Assembly (NCBI RefSeq): GCF_020164435.1
Contig: NZ_JAIUDQ010000003.1
Span: forward strand, 124,001 to 188,000
Reading direction: 5' to 3'
DNA: 64,000 nt
DNA from: Phyllobacterium lublinensis
Lineage (GTDB): Bacteria; Pseudomonadota; Alphaproteobacteria; Rhizobiales; Rhizobiaceae
Both the position numbers and the translations under genes were made by a program. The notes beneath the pieces were generated by a model, which worked only from the letters and a program-made list of their open reading frames with translations, did no database searches and was not told where the DNA came from. This document shows, one piece after another, positions 28,734-36,327 of the stretch. Each line of letters opens with the position of its first letter. The stretch's first letter is position 1.

Positions 28734-28750
28734 CAGCAATTTAATTGCTG
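28734..28750. promoter_or_regulatory. Palindrome upstream of bacA
   Basis: CAGCAATT and AATTGCTG flank a single T, a 17-nt perfect dyad about 87 nt before the bacA start. The surrounding bases are AT-rich compared with the coding sequence. Its position would suit an operator or a promoter element. No protein was identified that binds it. Confidence 0.4.
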
Positions 28751-28836
28751 CGGTTCATGCTTTGCCCTATTCGTGATGTAGCATTTCAACGCAGATCAAC
28801 TCTGAGATGCGATTTTTCAACGAGGAATCTACCACC

Positions 28837-30090
28837 GTGTTTGTCTCATTTTTCCCCAAACCGAAGCTCTTCTTTATTTCAGCGGTGCTTTGGTCGATAG
28901 CGGCTGTGCTGTTCTGGTTCTATGCAGGACGAAATTTGGGTGCCTCGTTCGGAATGCCACCAGCCGCACCGGATGCACCGCCAATCATCGGCATTTCCAG
29001 CTTCTGGTCCAAACCGTTCATCTGGTTCTATATTTATTTCGCACTCGTCTCGCTCATTTTCGCCGGGTTCTGGTTCGTCTACTCGCCGCATCGCTGGCAA
29101 TTATGGTCGATCCTGGGTTCGGCCCTCATTTTGTTCATTACCTATTTCCAGGTTCAGGTGAGTGTCGCCATCAATGACTGGTATGGACCATTCTGGGATT
29201 TGATTCAGGGTATTTTGTCCAAGCAGAACGTATCGAGCACCGCTGCGCTATACGGGGAAATTGCCACTTTTCTTGGCATCGCTCTGGTGGCGGTGACAGT
29301 AAGTGCCTTGACGGTTTTCCTGGTCAGTCACTACGTGTTCCGGTGGCGGACGGCAATGAACGAACATTACATGGCCAACTGGCCCAAGTTGCGGCATATC
29401 GAGGGTGCTTCGCAGCGTGTTCAAGAAGACACGATGCGGTTCTCCACCATCGTTGAAGGGCTCGGAACCGCATTCATCGACTCGATCATGACATTGATCG
29501 CCTTCATGCCACTTTTGATCCGTCTTTCAACACACATCACTGAATTGCCGATCCTCGGTCCCGTTTCGCAACCTCTTGTCATTGCTGCCATCTGTTGGGC
29601 GGTATTTGGTACTGTTGTTCTGGCCGTTGTGGGCATGAAATTGCCCGGTCTTCAGTTCCGCAACCAGCGCGTCGAAGCCGCCTATCGCAAGGAACTTGTG
29701 TACGGCGAAGATCATGAAGATCGTGCACAGCCACCGACGGTAAGAGAACTTTTCGACAATGTTCGCCGCAATTATTTCCGGCTCTATTTCCACTATGTCT
29801 ATTTCAATGTGGTCCGGTATCTCTATCTGCAGACCAACAATATCTTTGCACTGGTGTTGATGGTTCCCTCGATCATTGCGGGCACAATTACACTGGGTCT
29901 GCTCAACCAGATTTCCAACGCATTCTCGCAGGTAACGTCTTCATTCCAGTTTCTGGTCAACTCGTGGCCGACCATCGTCGAGCTGATGTCGATCTACAAG
30001 CGCCTTCGGGCCTTCGAGGCGGTCATCTACGACGAGCCCTTGCCGGAAATCGACCAGCGTTATCTGCAGACACAATCTGAAGAGATTTGA
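28837..30090 (+). CDS. bacA: BacA/SbmA-type peptide transporter
   Basis: A 417-residue inner-membrane protein of the SbmA_BacA family, a proton-driven importer of proline-rich peptides and similar molecules that also affects very-long-chain-fatty-acid lipid A in rhizobia and Brucella. [45 protein letters not shown] and [20 protein letters not shown] are the family's signature stretches. GTG 28837, with GAGGA about 10 nt before it, gives the MF(x)SFFP start of the family; an in-frame ATG 10 codons upstream does not. The conserved length (about 420) is met. A strong terminator follows. Confidence 0.92.
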   Translation: MFVSFFPKPKLFFISAVLWSIAAVLFWFYAGRNLGASFGMPPAAPDAPPIIGISSFWSKPFIWFYIYFALVSLIFAGFWFVYSPHRWQLWSILGSALILFITYFQVQVSVAINDWYGPFWDLIQGILSKQNVSSTAALYGEIATFLGIALVAVTVSALTVFLVSHYVFRWRTAMNEHYMANWPKLRHIEGASQRVQEDTMRFSTIVEGLGTAFIDSIMTLIAFMPLLIRLSTHITELPILGPVSQPLVIAAICWAVFGTVVLAVVGMKLPGLQFRNQRVEAAYRKELVYGEDHEDRAQPPTVRELFDNVRRNYFRLYFHYVYFNVVRYLYLQTNNIFALVLMVPSIIAGTITLGLLNQISNAFSQVTSSFQFLVNSWPTIVELMSIYKRLRAFEAVIYDEPLPEIDQRYLQTQSEEI

Positions 30091-30096
30091 TGTTCA

Positions 30097-30125
30097 ACGG
30101 GCGGCGGTTTCATGCCGCCGCCCGT
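30097..30125 (+). terminator. Intrinsic terminator of bacA
   Basis: The 11-bp perfect arms ACGGGCGGCGG / CCGCCGCCCGT enclose a 7-nt loop and are followed by GTTCTCAT. It begins 7 nt after the bacA stop. Confidence 0.7.
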
Positions 30126-30181
30126 GTTCTCATACTATTGTCCGCAATGGGAATGTATGCTCCACCCGGACCTTCGGTCCG

Positions 30182-30272
30182 ACCCTCCCCATCTACGGGG
30201 AGGGTGGACCTGTAGTGGCATCCTCACCTCCCCCTTTGATGGGGGGCGCAGCGAAGCTGCGGGTGGGGGTGA
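30182..30272. repeat. GC-rich palindromic element between convergent genes
   Basis: Two adjacent dyads: ACCCTCCCC-N6-GGGGAGGGT at 30182-30205 and a compound one at 30224-30272 with outer TCACC / GGTGA, poly-C / poly-G arms, and an inner CGCAGC-GAA-GCTGCG hairpin. I recall similar dispersed palindromes in rhizobial and Brucella genomes but could not check. It sits between bacA (+) and the deacetylase gene (-). Confidence 0.6.
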
Positions 30273-30296
30273 TTTCACGAAGCGCAGGTGCTGGCC

Positions 30297-31334
30297 TCAC
30301 ATGCCGCCGCTTGTTACCGGCTGGCTCGGCTCGACACCGGCAACCGGCGTCACGGCGCCAGTTTCCCGCAAATAGTCGCTGTAGGTCGTGCAACGCACAT
30401 CCGGCTTCGTGCAAACCTCCGCGGTAAAGCGTTCCAATGCCCGCCAATAGGCATCGCCGTTCATCAAGGTAAAATGCAGGCCGATCTGGAACGGGATACG
30501 CTGGCCCTCATATTGCCGCTCGAACGCGCCCTTGAATGCAGCATAGGCGCGGTTCTCGAACTCGCCCTGATGATCGGTGCGCTCGAAACCGCCGGAGTGG
30601 CGAACGAACAGATTATAGTCCATCGCGATGACAGGCCGGTTTTGCGGGCCTTCGCTGATGGTCGGCAGACCGAACTGATAGAGCCCGTTTGAGTGCAGCG
30701 GCAGGGCAGGGCCCTTTGAAACGCCGCTTCCATCAAAGACATAGCCGTTCTTTTTCAGCGCTGCCAGCAGAGCCGGGTTTTCTGAAAGATAGGGCGCGCG
30801 AAAGCCGCGGATTTCTTGCCGGACGAACGCTTTCCAGCCCTCCGGTTCGGGATTGCTGCCATATCTACTCCACGCCTCGCTCAACACCCGGCTGTAGGTG
30901 GTCAGCTCGCGGTCCCAATCGGCCTTTGACCACGCCTTGCCATCAAAATGACCGCAGGCATGGCTGGCAATCTCGTTGCCCTCATTGCGGGCGCGCCAGA
31001 TATTGTCCAGGCGCTTGGCAATATCCTCCTTCGAGGTAGCAAAACCGATATTCGATCGACCGGGTGCTTCACCGGGTGCCTGATAGGCTTTGCGGTCGTC
31101 CCGGTTGATCAGGAATACGCAGGAAAGGAAATAAGTGAACCTGGCGTTGGAACGCTGCGCAAGCGCCCTGCTTCGGTCCCAAAGCGCATTGCTGCCGGAA
31201 TTGTCGAAGGAGATCAGTACATATTGCGGCTTCTCACCGATCGACCCCCGCAGCTCTGTCGCGCTATTCGCGAACGCAGGCGAGACCTGCGACAGAGCAA
31301 GGGTTGCTGCGAGAATTGAGCAAATCGAACGCAT
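30297..31334 (-). CDS. Secreted polysaccharide-deacetylase-like protein
   Basis: A 345-residue protein with a signal peptide (MRSICSILAATLALSQ ... AFANS, cleavage near residue 23). The following ISFDNSGSN and SHACGHF resemble motifs 1 and 2 of NodB-type polysaccharide deacetylases, but the second metal Asp of the TFDD motif reads Asn and the Ser/Thr of H(S/T)xxH reads Ala (HACGH). A later FRAPYLSENP fits motif 3. It may be a divergent or inactive member acting on a cell-wall or exopolysaccharide. It is convergent with bacA across the GC-rich palindromes. Confidence 0.8.
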   Translation of the reverse strand: MRSICSILAATLALSQVSPAFANSATELRGSIGEKPQYVLISFDNSGSNALWDRSRALAQRSNARFTYFLSCVFLINRDDRKAYQAPGEAPGRSNIGFATSKEDIAKRLDNIWRARNEGNEIASHACGHFDGKAWSKADWDRELTTYSRVLSEAWSRYGSNPEPEGWKAFVRQEIRGFRAPYLSENPALLAALKKNGYVFDGSGVSKGPALPLHSNGLYQFGLPTISEGPQNRPVIAMDYNLFVRHSGGFERTDHQGEFENRAYAAFKGAFERQYEGQRIPFQIGLHFTLMNGDAYWRALERFTAEVCTKPDVRCTTYSDYLRETGAVTPVAGVEPSQPVTSGGM

Positions 31335-31751
31335 GATGATTATGTCGTTAACTCATAAATCTGATGAAAATGGCGCCTGAAACGGCAAGAAGATGCGAGC
31401 AGAGATGCGAAGGGCGGGGTATTTCCCCCGGCCGAGCAGCTCGACACTGCAGCTTGCCGCCGTTTCGGCGTCCGGAGGATATGGGTCATCTGCCCGGCTA
31501 CTTTGTCGCAAAGGACTTGAAAATGGATAAACATTTCCTTCGCCTTTGCTCCTCCTATCCGAACAGATGATCTCATACCATTTCTCACCAGATTTATGAG
31601 TTCACGACCTGTCCGCGGGCCGGGGAAGTGAAGCCGAGTCGCTACAGGTGAATTGTGGCGATGATCGGACGCGTCGATCCACCGCAAGCCTTCTGCCTTC
31701 TAACACGCGGCGCATGGGTCTATCGTCGCGCCAGCATTGAGGAGGGCGGCC
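31335..31751. other. Gap between divergent genes, no clear gene
   Basis: These 417 bases hold the promoters of the deacetylase (minus) and nnrU (plus) genes. The only candidate is a 29-codon plus-strand frame at 31481-31570 with a GGAGG site directly before its ATG (peptide starting MGHLPGYFVAKDLK); it is too short to judge. No repeat, RNA gene or long hairpin was recognised. Confidence 0.35.
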
Positions 31752-32333
31752 ATGCTGGTACTGATTCTCGGGATCATTATATTTCTTGGAGTTCACTCGG
31801 TTCGGATTGTCGCCCCGGAGTGGCGTCTCGCCAAGATGGAGCAGTGGGGCGATAATGCGTGGAAGGGCCTTTACTCGGTCGTCTCGCTTGTCGGCTTTGT
31901 TCTAATCGTCTGGGGCTATGGTATTGCCCGTCCCGATGCACCTATCCTTTATGAACCGCCGGCATGGATGAAGCATATCACCGAACTGTTGATGCTGTTC
32001 GCCTTCATATTCCTTGGCGTTTACATCGCCAAGCCAGGCAAGATGAAACCGGCGCTGAAGCACCCGATGCTCATAGCCATCAAGACCTGGGCGCTGGCGC
32101 ACCTTCTTGCCAATGGCGACCTCGCCTCGTTGATCCTGTTTCTCTCTTTCCTCGCCTGGGCCGTTGTCGATCGCATCGCCATCAAGCGGCAGGAACGGGC
32201 GGGCCTTGCCGCACCCTATATCGTGCCGGGACCGGCATCCAACGATGTCATCGCCATTGTCATCGGGCTGGTGCTCTACGGTCTGTTCGTGTGGAAATTG
32301 CATGAGCTTTTGATTGGCGTATCGCCGATGTAA
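31752..32333 (+). CDS. NnrU-family membrane protein
   Basis: A 193-residue multi-pass membrane protein. LGVHSVRIVAPEWR at the start, then SLVGFVLIVWGYGIARPDAP, KTWALAHLLANGDLASLILF and the helical C-terminus are typical of the NnrU family, found near nitrite/nitric-oxide reductase genes in denitrifiers but also alone in rhizobia. It has about five or six helices. GAGGAGGG lies 6 nt before ATG 31752. No denitrification gene is nearby, so the role here is open. Confidence 0.85.
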   Translation: MLVLILGIIIFLGVHSVRIVAPEWRLAKMEQWGDNAWKGLYSVVSLVGFVLIVWGYGIARPDAPILYEPPAWMKHITELLMLFAFIFLGVYIAKPGKMKPALKHPMLIAIKTWALAHLLANGDLASLILFLSFLAWAVVDRIAIKRQERAGLAAPYIVPGPASNDVIAIVIGLVLYGLFVWKLHELLIGVSPM

Positions 32334-32467
32334 CGCCTATTTTCACGTTGGGTCTTACATCTCGTAAGTTTTCCGACTAAAAGCGCGTGAACTCTTTGCG
32401 CGGGCGGCACAAGCTGCGCCGCGTTTTATCAATTGATCTGATGGCGCAAGGCCATGCACGAGGCACT

Positions 32468-33148
32468 ATGACTGACGACGGCTTTTTCCGTGAGGTGAAT
32501 GAGGAACTTCGTTCCGACAAGGTGAAGGCGATCTGGAACCGCTACGGATCGCTGCTCATTGGTGCTGTTGTTGCCATTGTCGTCGGCACCGGCGTCTTCG
32601 CTTTCTACGAGTACTGGACGGAAAAGCAGGCGTCGCAGTCAGGCGACCAGTTTCTCGCCGCGCTCAATCTCGTTCGCGACGGCAAGAACGACGAGGCGCT
32701 GAAAACGCTGGAGACGCTGGAAAAGGAAGGCTACGGCGCCTACCCTGTGCTGGCGCGCATGCGTGCGGCAGGGGTGATCTCTCAGAAGGGTGACCTTGCC
32801 GGCGCCGTGGCTGCCTTCGACAAGGTTGCTGCCGATACTTCGGTTCCGCAGGCCATTCGCGACATCGCCAAGCTGCGTGCTGCATTCATCCTGATCGATA
32901 CCGGCTCCTATGATGATGTGGCGAGCCGCGTCGAGGCGCTTTCGTCAGACAACAATCCCATGCGTCATTCGGCCCGTGAAGCGCTTGGTCTTGCTGCCTG
33001 GAAGGCCGGCCGCGGTGCGGACGCCTTGAAGCTCTTCCAGCAGATATCGGATGACCAGACCGCGCCAGCCAATGTCCGCCAGTTTGCCGACACGATGCTC
33101 GACATGCTCAAGAGCACCGGCGCAGCACCCGCTGCCGCTGCCGGTTGA
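32468..33148 (+). CDS. TPR-like single-pass membrane protein (YfgM/AncA-like)
   Basis: A 226-residue protein: a cytoplasmic N-terminus ([20 protein letters not shown]), one membrane helix at about residues 29-48 ([18 protein letters not shown]), and a periplasmic TPR-like solenoid with helical repeats, ending in an Ala-rich tail. This matches the tetratricopeptide-like family that includes E. coli YfgM, a membrane chaperone/ancillary translocon factor whose gene is also near der. GAGG precedes ATG 32468. The der start lies 14 nt beyond its stop, so the two are cotranscribed. Confidence 0.82.
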   Translation: MTDDGFFREVNEELRSDKVKAIWNRYGSLLIGAVVAIVVGTGVFAFYEYWTEKQASQSGDQFLAALNLVRDGKNDEALKTLETLEKEGYGAYPVLARMRAAGVISQKGDLAGAVAAFDKVAADTSVPQAIRDIAKLRAAFILIDTGSYDDVASRVEALSSDNNPMRHSAREALGLAAWKAGRGADALKLFQQISDDQTAPANVRQFADTMLDMLKSTGAAPAAAAG

Positions 33149-33162
33149 AGGATAATCAGCTG

Positions 33163-34632
33163 ATGAGCTTTACCCTTGCGATTGTCGGCCGTCCGAATGT
33201 CGGAAAGTCCACGCTGTTCAACCGGCTCGTCGGCCGCAAGATCGCACTCGTGGACGACCTGCCCGGCGTTACCCGCGATCGCCGCGTCCATGCAGCCAAG
33301 CTGTACGACCTGAAATTCGATGTGATCGACACTGCCGGTCTCGAAGAGGTCGACAGCGCGTCACTCGAGGGACGCATGCGCGCCCAGACGGAAGCCGCCA
33401 TCGGCGAAGCAGACCTCATTCTCTTCATCGTCGACGCCAAGGCAGGCATAACGCCGACGGATGTTACCTTTGCTGACCTCGTTCGCCGTTCGGGCAAGCC
33501 TGTCATCCTGGTGGCCAACAAGGCCGAAGCCCGCGGTGCTGAATCCGGCATGTACGATTCCTATCAGCTTGGCCTTGGCGAGCCTTGTCCGATCTCCGCC
33601 GAACATGGCCAGGGCTTTCCCGATCTGCGCGACGCCATCGTCGAGGCGATGGGTGAGGAGCGCGTCTTTCCTGACGAGCATGTGAAGCCCGGCGCGGACG
33701 ACGTCGCCACTGTGACCATACCGGCTGCGCCGCGCCCCATGGACGATCTTATCGGTGACGATATCGATGATCCGGATGCCGAGGACGTTCCCGCCTACGA
33801 TTCGTCGAAGCCGCTGCGTATTGCCATCGTCGGGCGTCCGAACGCCGGCAAGTCGACGCTGGTCAATACGATGGTTGGCGAGGACCGACTGCTGACCGGC
33901 CCCGAAGCCGGTATCACGCGCGACTCCATCTCGGTTGACTGGGAGTGGAAAGGTCGCAAGATCAAGCTGTTCGACACAGCCGGTCTGCGCCGCAAATCCA
34001 AGGTCCAGGGCAAGCTGGAGAAGCTCTCCGTAGGCGATGCGCTCCGCGCCATCCGTTTTGCCGAAGTGGTCATCATCGTGCTTGATGCGACGATCCCGTT
34101 CGAGAAGCAGGATTTGCAGATCGCCGATCTGATCATCCGCGAAGGGCGCGCACCGATCATCGCCTTCAACAAGTGGGATCTGGTCGAAAACCGCCAGATG
34201 GTGCTTGCCGACCTGCGCGAAAAGACCGAACGGCTCCTGCCGCAGATCAGGGGTATCAGGGCCGTACCGATTTCAGGCGAGCGCAACCAGGGCATCGACA
34301 AGCTGATGGCAGCTGTCGCCACCACCGACGAGGTCTGGAACCGCCGCATCTCGACGGGCCGCCTCAACCGCTGGATGGAAGGCGTGATCACGCACCATCC
34401 GCCGCCCGCCGTTGCCGGACGCCGCCTCAAGATCAAGTATATCACGCAGGTCAAGACGCGCCCGCCGGGCTTCGTCATCTCCTGCTCGCGTCCGGAGGCA
34501 TTCCCGACTTCCTATGTGCGCTACCTGTCCAACGGTTTGCGTGAGACGTTCGACATGCCGGGCGTTCCCATCCGCGTTGTCCTGCGTACCTCCGATAACC
34601 CCTTCGCGGGCCGGGCCAGGAAGAAGCGGTAA
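33163..34632 (+). CDS. der: Ribosome-assembly GTPase Der (EngA)
   Basis: A 489-residue double-GTPase. The first G1 motif (GRPNVGKST) is at residues 8-16 and the second (GRPNAGKST) near 223, separated by an acidic linker ([11 protein letters not shown]). Both domains have DTAGL and NKxD motifs, and a C-terminal KH-like domain ends in the basic RKKR. It binds 50S precursors in late assembly. ATG 33163 follows AAGGA at about 10 nt, and a TTG six codons upstream is not family-like. It is cotranscribed with the TPR membrane gene. Confidence 0.96.
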   Translation: MSFTLAIVGRPNVGKSTLFNRLVGRKIALVDDLPGVTRDRRVHAAKLYDLKFDVIDTAGLEEVDSASLEGRMRAQTEAAIGEADLILFIVDAKAGITPTDVTFADLVRRSGKPVILVANKAEARGAESGMYDSYQLGLGEPCPISAEHGQGFPDLRDAIVEAMGEERVFPDEHVKPGADDVATVTIPAAPRPMDDLIGDDIDDPDAEDVPAYDSSKPLRIAIVGRPNAGKSTLVNTMVGEDRLLTGPEAGITRDSISVDWEWKGRKIKLFDTAGLRRKSKVQGKLEKLSVGDALRAIRFAEVVIIVLDATIPFEKQDLQIADLIIREGRAPIIAFNKWDLVENRQMVLADLREKTERLLPQIRGIRAVPISGERNQGIDKLMAAVATTDEVWNRRISTGRLNRWMEGVITHHPPPAVAGRRLKIKYITQVKTRPPGFVISCSRPEAFPTSYVRYLSNGLRETFDMPGVPIRVVLRTSDNPFAGRARKKR

Positions 34633-34662
34633 TATAACGTTCCCTATGCTGAATCCGTCGAA

Positions 34663-34678
34663 GCACGCCCGGGCGTGC
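34663..34678. repeat. 16-nt perfect palindrome
   Basis: GCACGCCC directly abuts its reverse complement GGGCGTGC with no central base, 31 nt after the der stop. It could be a protein-binding site or form a tight hairpin in RNA. Nothing else in this 160-bp gap was recognised. Confidence 0.5.
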
Positions 34679-34791
34679 ACGCCTGCCATGAGCCGCAGCT
34701 GTTCAATTTCTCGCGTCCTTGTTAACTCTCCATCAAGGTTAATGCTTCATTTTTACGACCAGAATTGTTCGGTTGTGAGTGGGGTATCGGC

Positions 34792-35985
34792 GTGCGTTTC
34801 TCTGGGTTTTTGCGGGCATCGACCTCACGAATGAAGAACCGGACCAATCGGCAGCTTGCGGGTCCATTGATTATCGGCGCTGCGATCTTCTTGCTTTCAC
34901 CGACGACGACCGCCTACCAGGACATGGCGAGCCTTCTGTCGGGCTCCGAATCCGGTCAGGGACGCTGGACTTCCTATCTGGAAAAATCACCGGCTGGCTC
35001 GATCCAGAAGGCCAACATGTCCTTCGTCGATGAAACGGCGATCACAGCCGGTGTGCCCGCCAGCGGCGTCCAGGCACCCGGCATCGGCGCCATCGCGATC
35101 AATGGATCGCAGAAATCGCCGGACGCGACACCCGACGAAGACCGGATCAACCGTTCTGAAAAGCAGGGCCGCATTGTCTCCGTCAGCAAGAAGGCGCCGC
35201 CCAAGGCGTTCAGCGCCGGCTCGATCCTGCAGCGATCCAGCATGCTGATCCGCCCGAGCCACGGTGTCGAGGTCGAGATGGCCTTTGCCAAGCCGAAAAT
35301 CGCGGGCAAGGAAATCGAGATTGCGCTTGCCTTCCACAAGCGCGTTCCGGAGAAGGCAAAGGATGACCTTCCGCCCATGCTGGCGAGCCTGGTCAACAAT
35401 GATCAGCCGGACATACTTGCCCTGGGCTATGCGCCGGCCGCACCGGACTATTCCAAGACGTCGCCTTTCGATTCGATCCTGAACGAGCCCAAGGAGTCGG
35501 GCGGCCGGTTCATTCCGCAACTCGGCAAGGGCGATCACAACTGGCTGGCGACGCCGTTGCCCCCAGTTGTTTTCACCAAGGAAGAACAGAAATGCCTGGC
35601 GACAGGCATTTATTTTGAGGCGCGAAGCGAAAGCGTCAAGGGCCAGGCCGCTGTCGCCCAGGTCATCCTTAATCGCGTTCGCAACCCGGCCTATCCGAAG
35701 ACCATCTGCAAGGTGGTCTATCAGAACAATGACTGGATCAATCGCTGCCAGTTTTCCTTCGCGTGCGAGGGCCGCAAGCTGAATGTGACCGAACCGAAGC
35801 AATGGAAGGTCGCCCAGGAAATTGCCATGGCGGTGACATCGGGCAGGATCTTCCTCCCCGAAATCGGTTCGGCTACCCACTACCATGCGGTCTATGTGCG
35901 GGCGAATTGGGCGCACACGATGAAACGCATCGACAAGATTGGCCAGCACATCTTCTACCGCACCTATGGTGGCGGGTGGATCTGA
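34792..35985 (+). CDS. SleB-like cell wall hydrolase
   Basis: A 397-residue protein with a likely N-terminal membrane anchor or signal (about residues 23-38, GPLIIGAAIFLL). A low-complexity linker follows, and the C-terminal domain (about residues 260-397) is of the SleB/Hydrolase_2 family: LATGIYFEARSE, AVAQVILNRVRNPAYP, CQFSFACEG, and ATHYHAVYVRANWA. These lytic or amidase-like enzymes act on peptidoglycan. The start is uncertain: GTG 34792 is chosen, but ATG 34831 is possible. It is convergent with the antiporter over repeat copy B. Confidence 0.84.
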   Translation: MRFSGFLRASTSRMKNRTNRQLAGPLIIGAAIFLLSPTTTAYQDMASLLSGSESGQGRWTSYLEKSPAGSIQKANMSFVDETAITAGVPASGVQAPGIGAIAINGSQKSPDATPDEDRINRSEKQGRIVSVSKKAPPKAFSAGSILQRSSMLIRPSHGVEVEMAFAKPKIAGKEIEIALAFHKRVPEKAKDDLPPMLASLVNNDQPDILALGYAPAAPDYSKTSPFDSILNEPKESGGRFIPQLGKGDHNWLATPLPPVVFTKEEQKCLATGIYFEARSESVKGQAAVAQVILNRVRNPAYPKTICKVVYQNNDWINRCQFSFACEGRKLNVTEPKQWKVAQEIAMAVTSGRIFLPEIGSATHYHAVYVRANWAHTMKRIDKIGQHIFYRTYGGGWI

Positions 35986-35995
35986 TCATCGGCAA

Positions 35996-36260
35996 CTTGG
36001 AAACCGGCGGAAAACTGCTATATTTGTCCCCGGAGTGGAGAACGAGCTTTCGCCCGCCCCCCGTTCCTTATGTGAAGAATTGGACCCGGAGCAAGACTTG
36101 CCAGCCTGTCCGGGTCCTTCAACATAAGGGTGACGCTAAACGGAAATCTCCGCATAGTTCACCTCCGAGGTTGAGGGCAGGGCCTTTGCCCAAAGGTCGA
36201 AGCGGCCATCCCTTCGATGCACCGGCTGGCTCGGTGCTTGCTGCTTTTGCCCTCAAACCG
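35996..36260. repeat. Structured dispersed repeat, copy B
   Basis: This aligns with 10235-10485. The long hairpin spans 36066-36129 with outer CCTTATGT / ACATAAGG, GAA / TTC with one bulged A, and inner GGACCCGG / CCGGGTCC. The small hairpin GCACC / GGTGC is at 36219-36237, followed by TTGCTGCTTTTGCCC. Against copy A an A-T becomes G-C in the large stem and a G-C becomes A-T in the small one, each compensated. Bases 36130-36205 differ from copy A. Like copy A it lies between convergent genes. Confidence 0.75.
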
Positions 36261-36327
36261 CTGTCGCTTATTTATTGTTTGGTTTGTAGGTGCCGCAAGA
36301 AACGCTGGGTTGTGCGGGATCAAACGA

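Noticed and set aside
31481..31570. 29-codon frame preceded by GGAGG
   Set aside because: Too short to support and no composition signal; left as a note in the gap entry.
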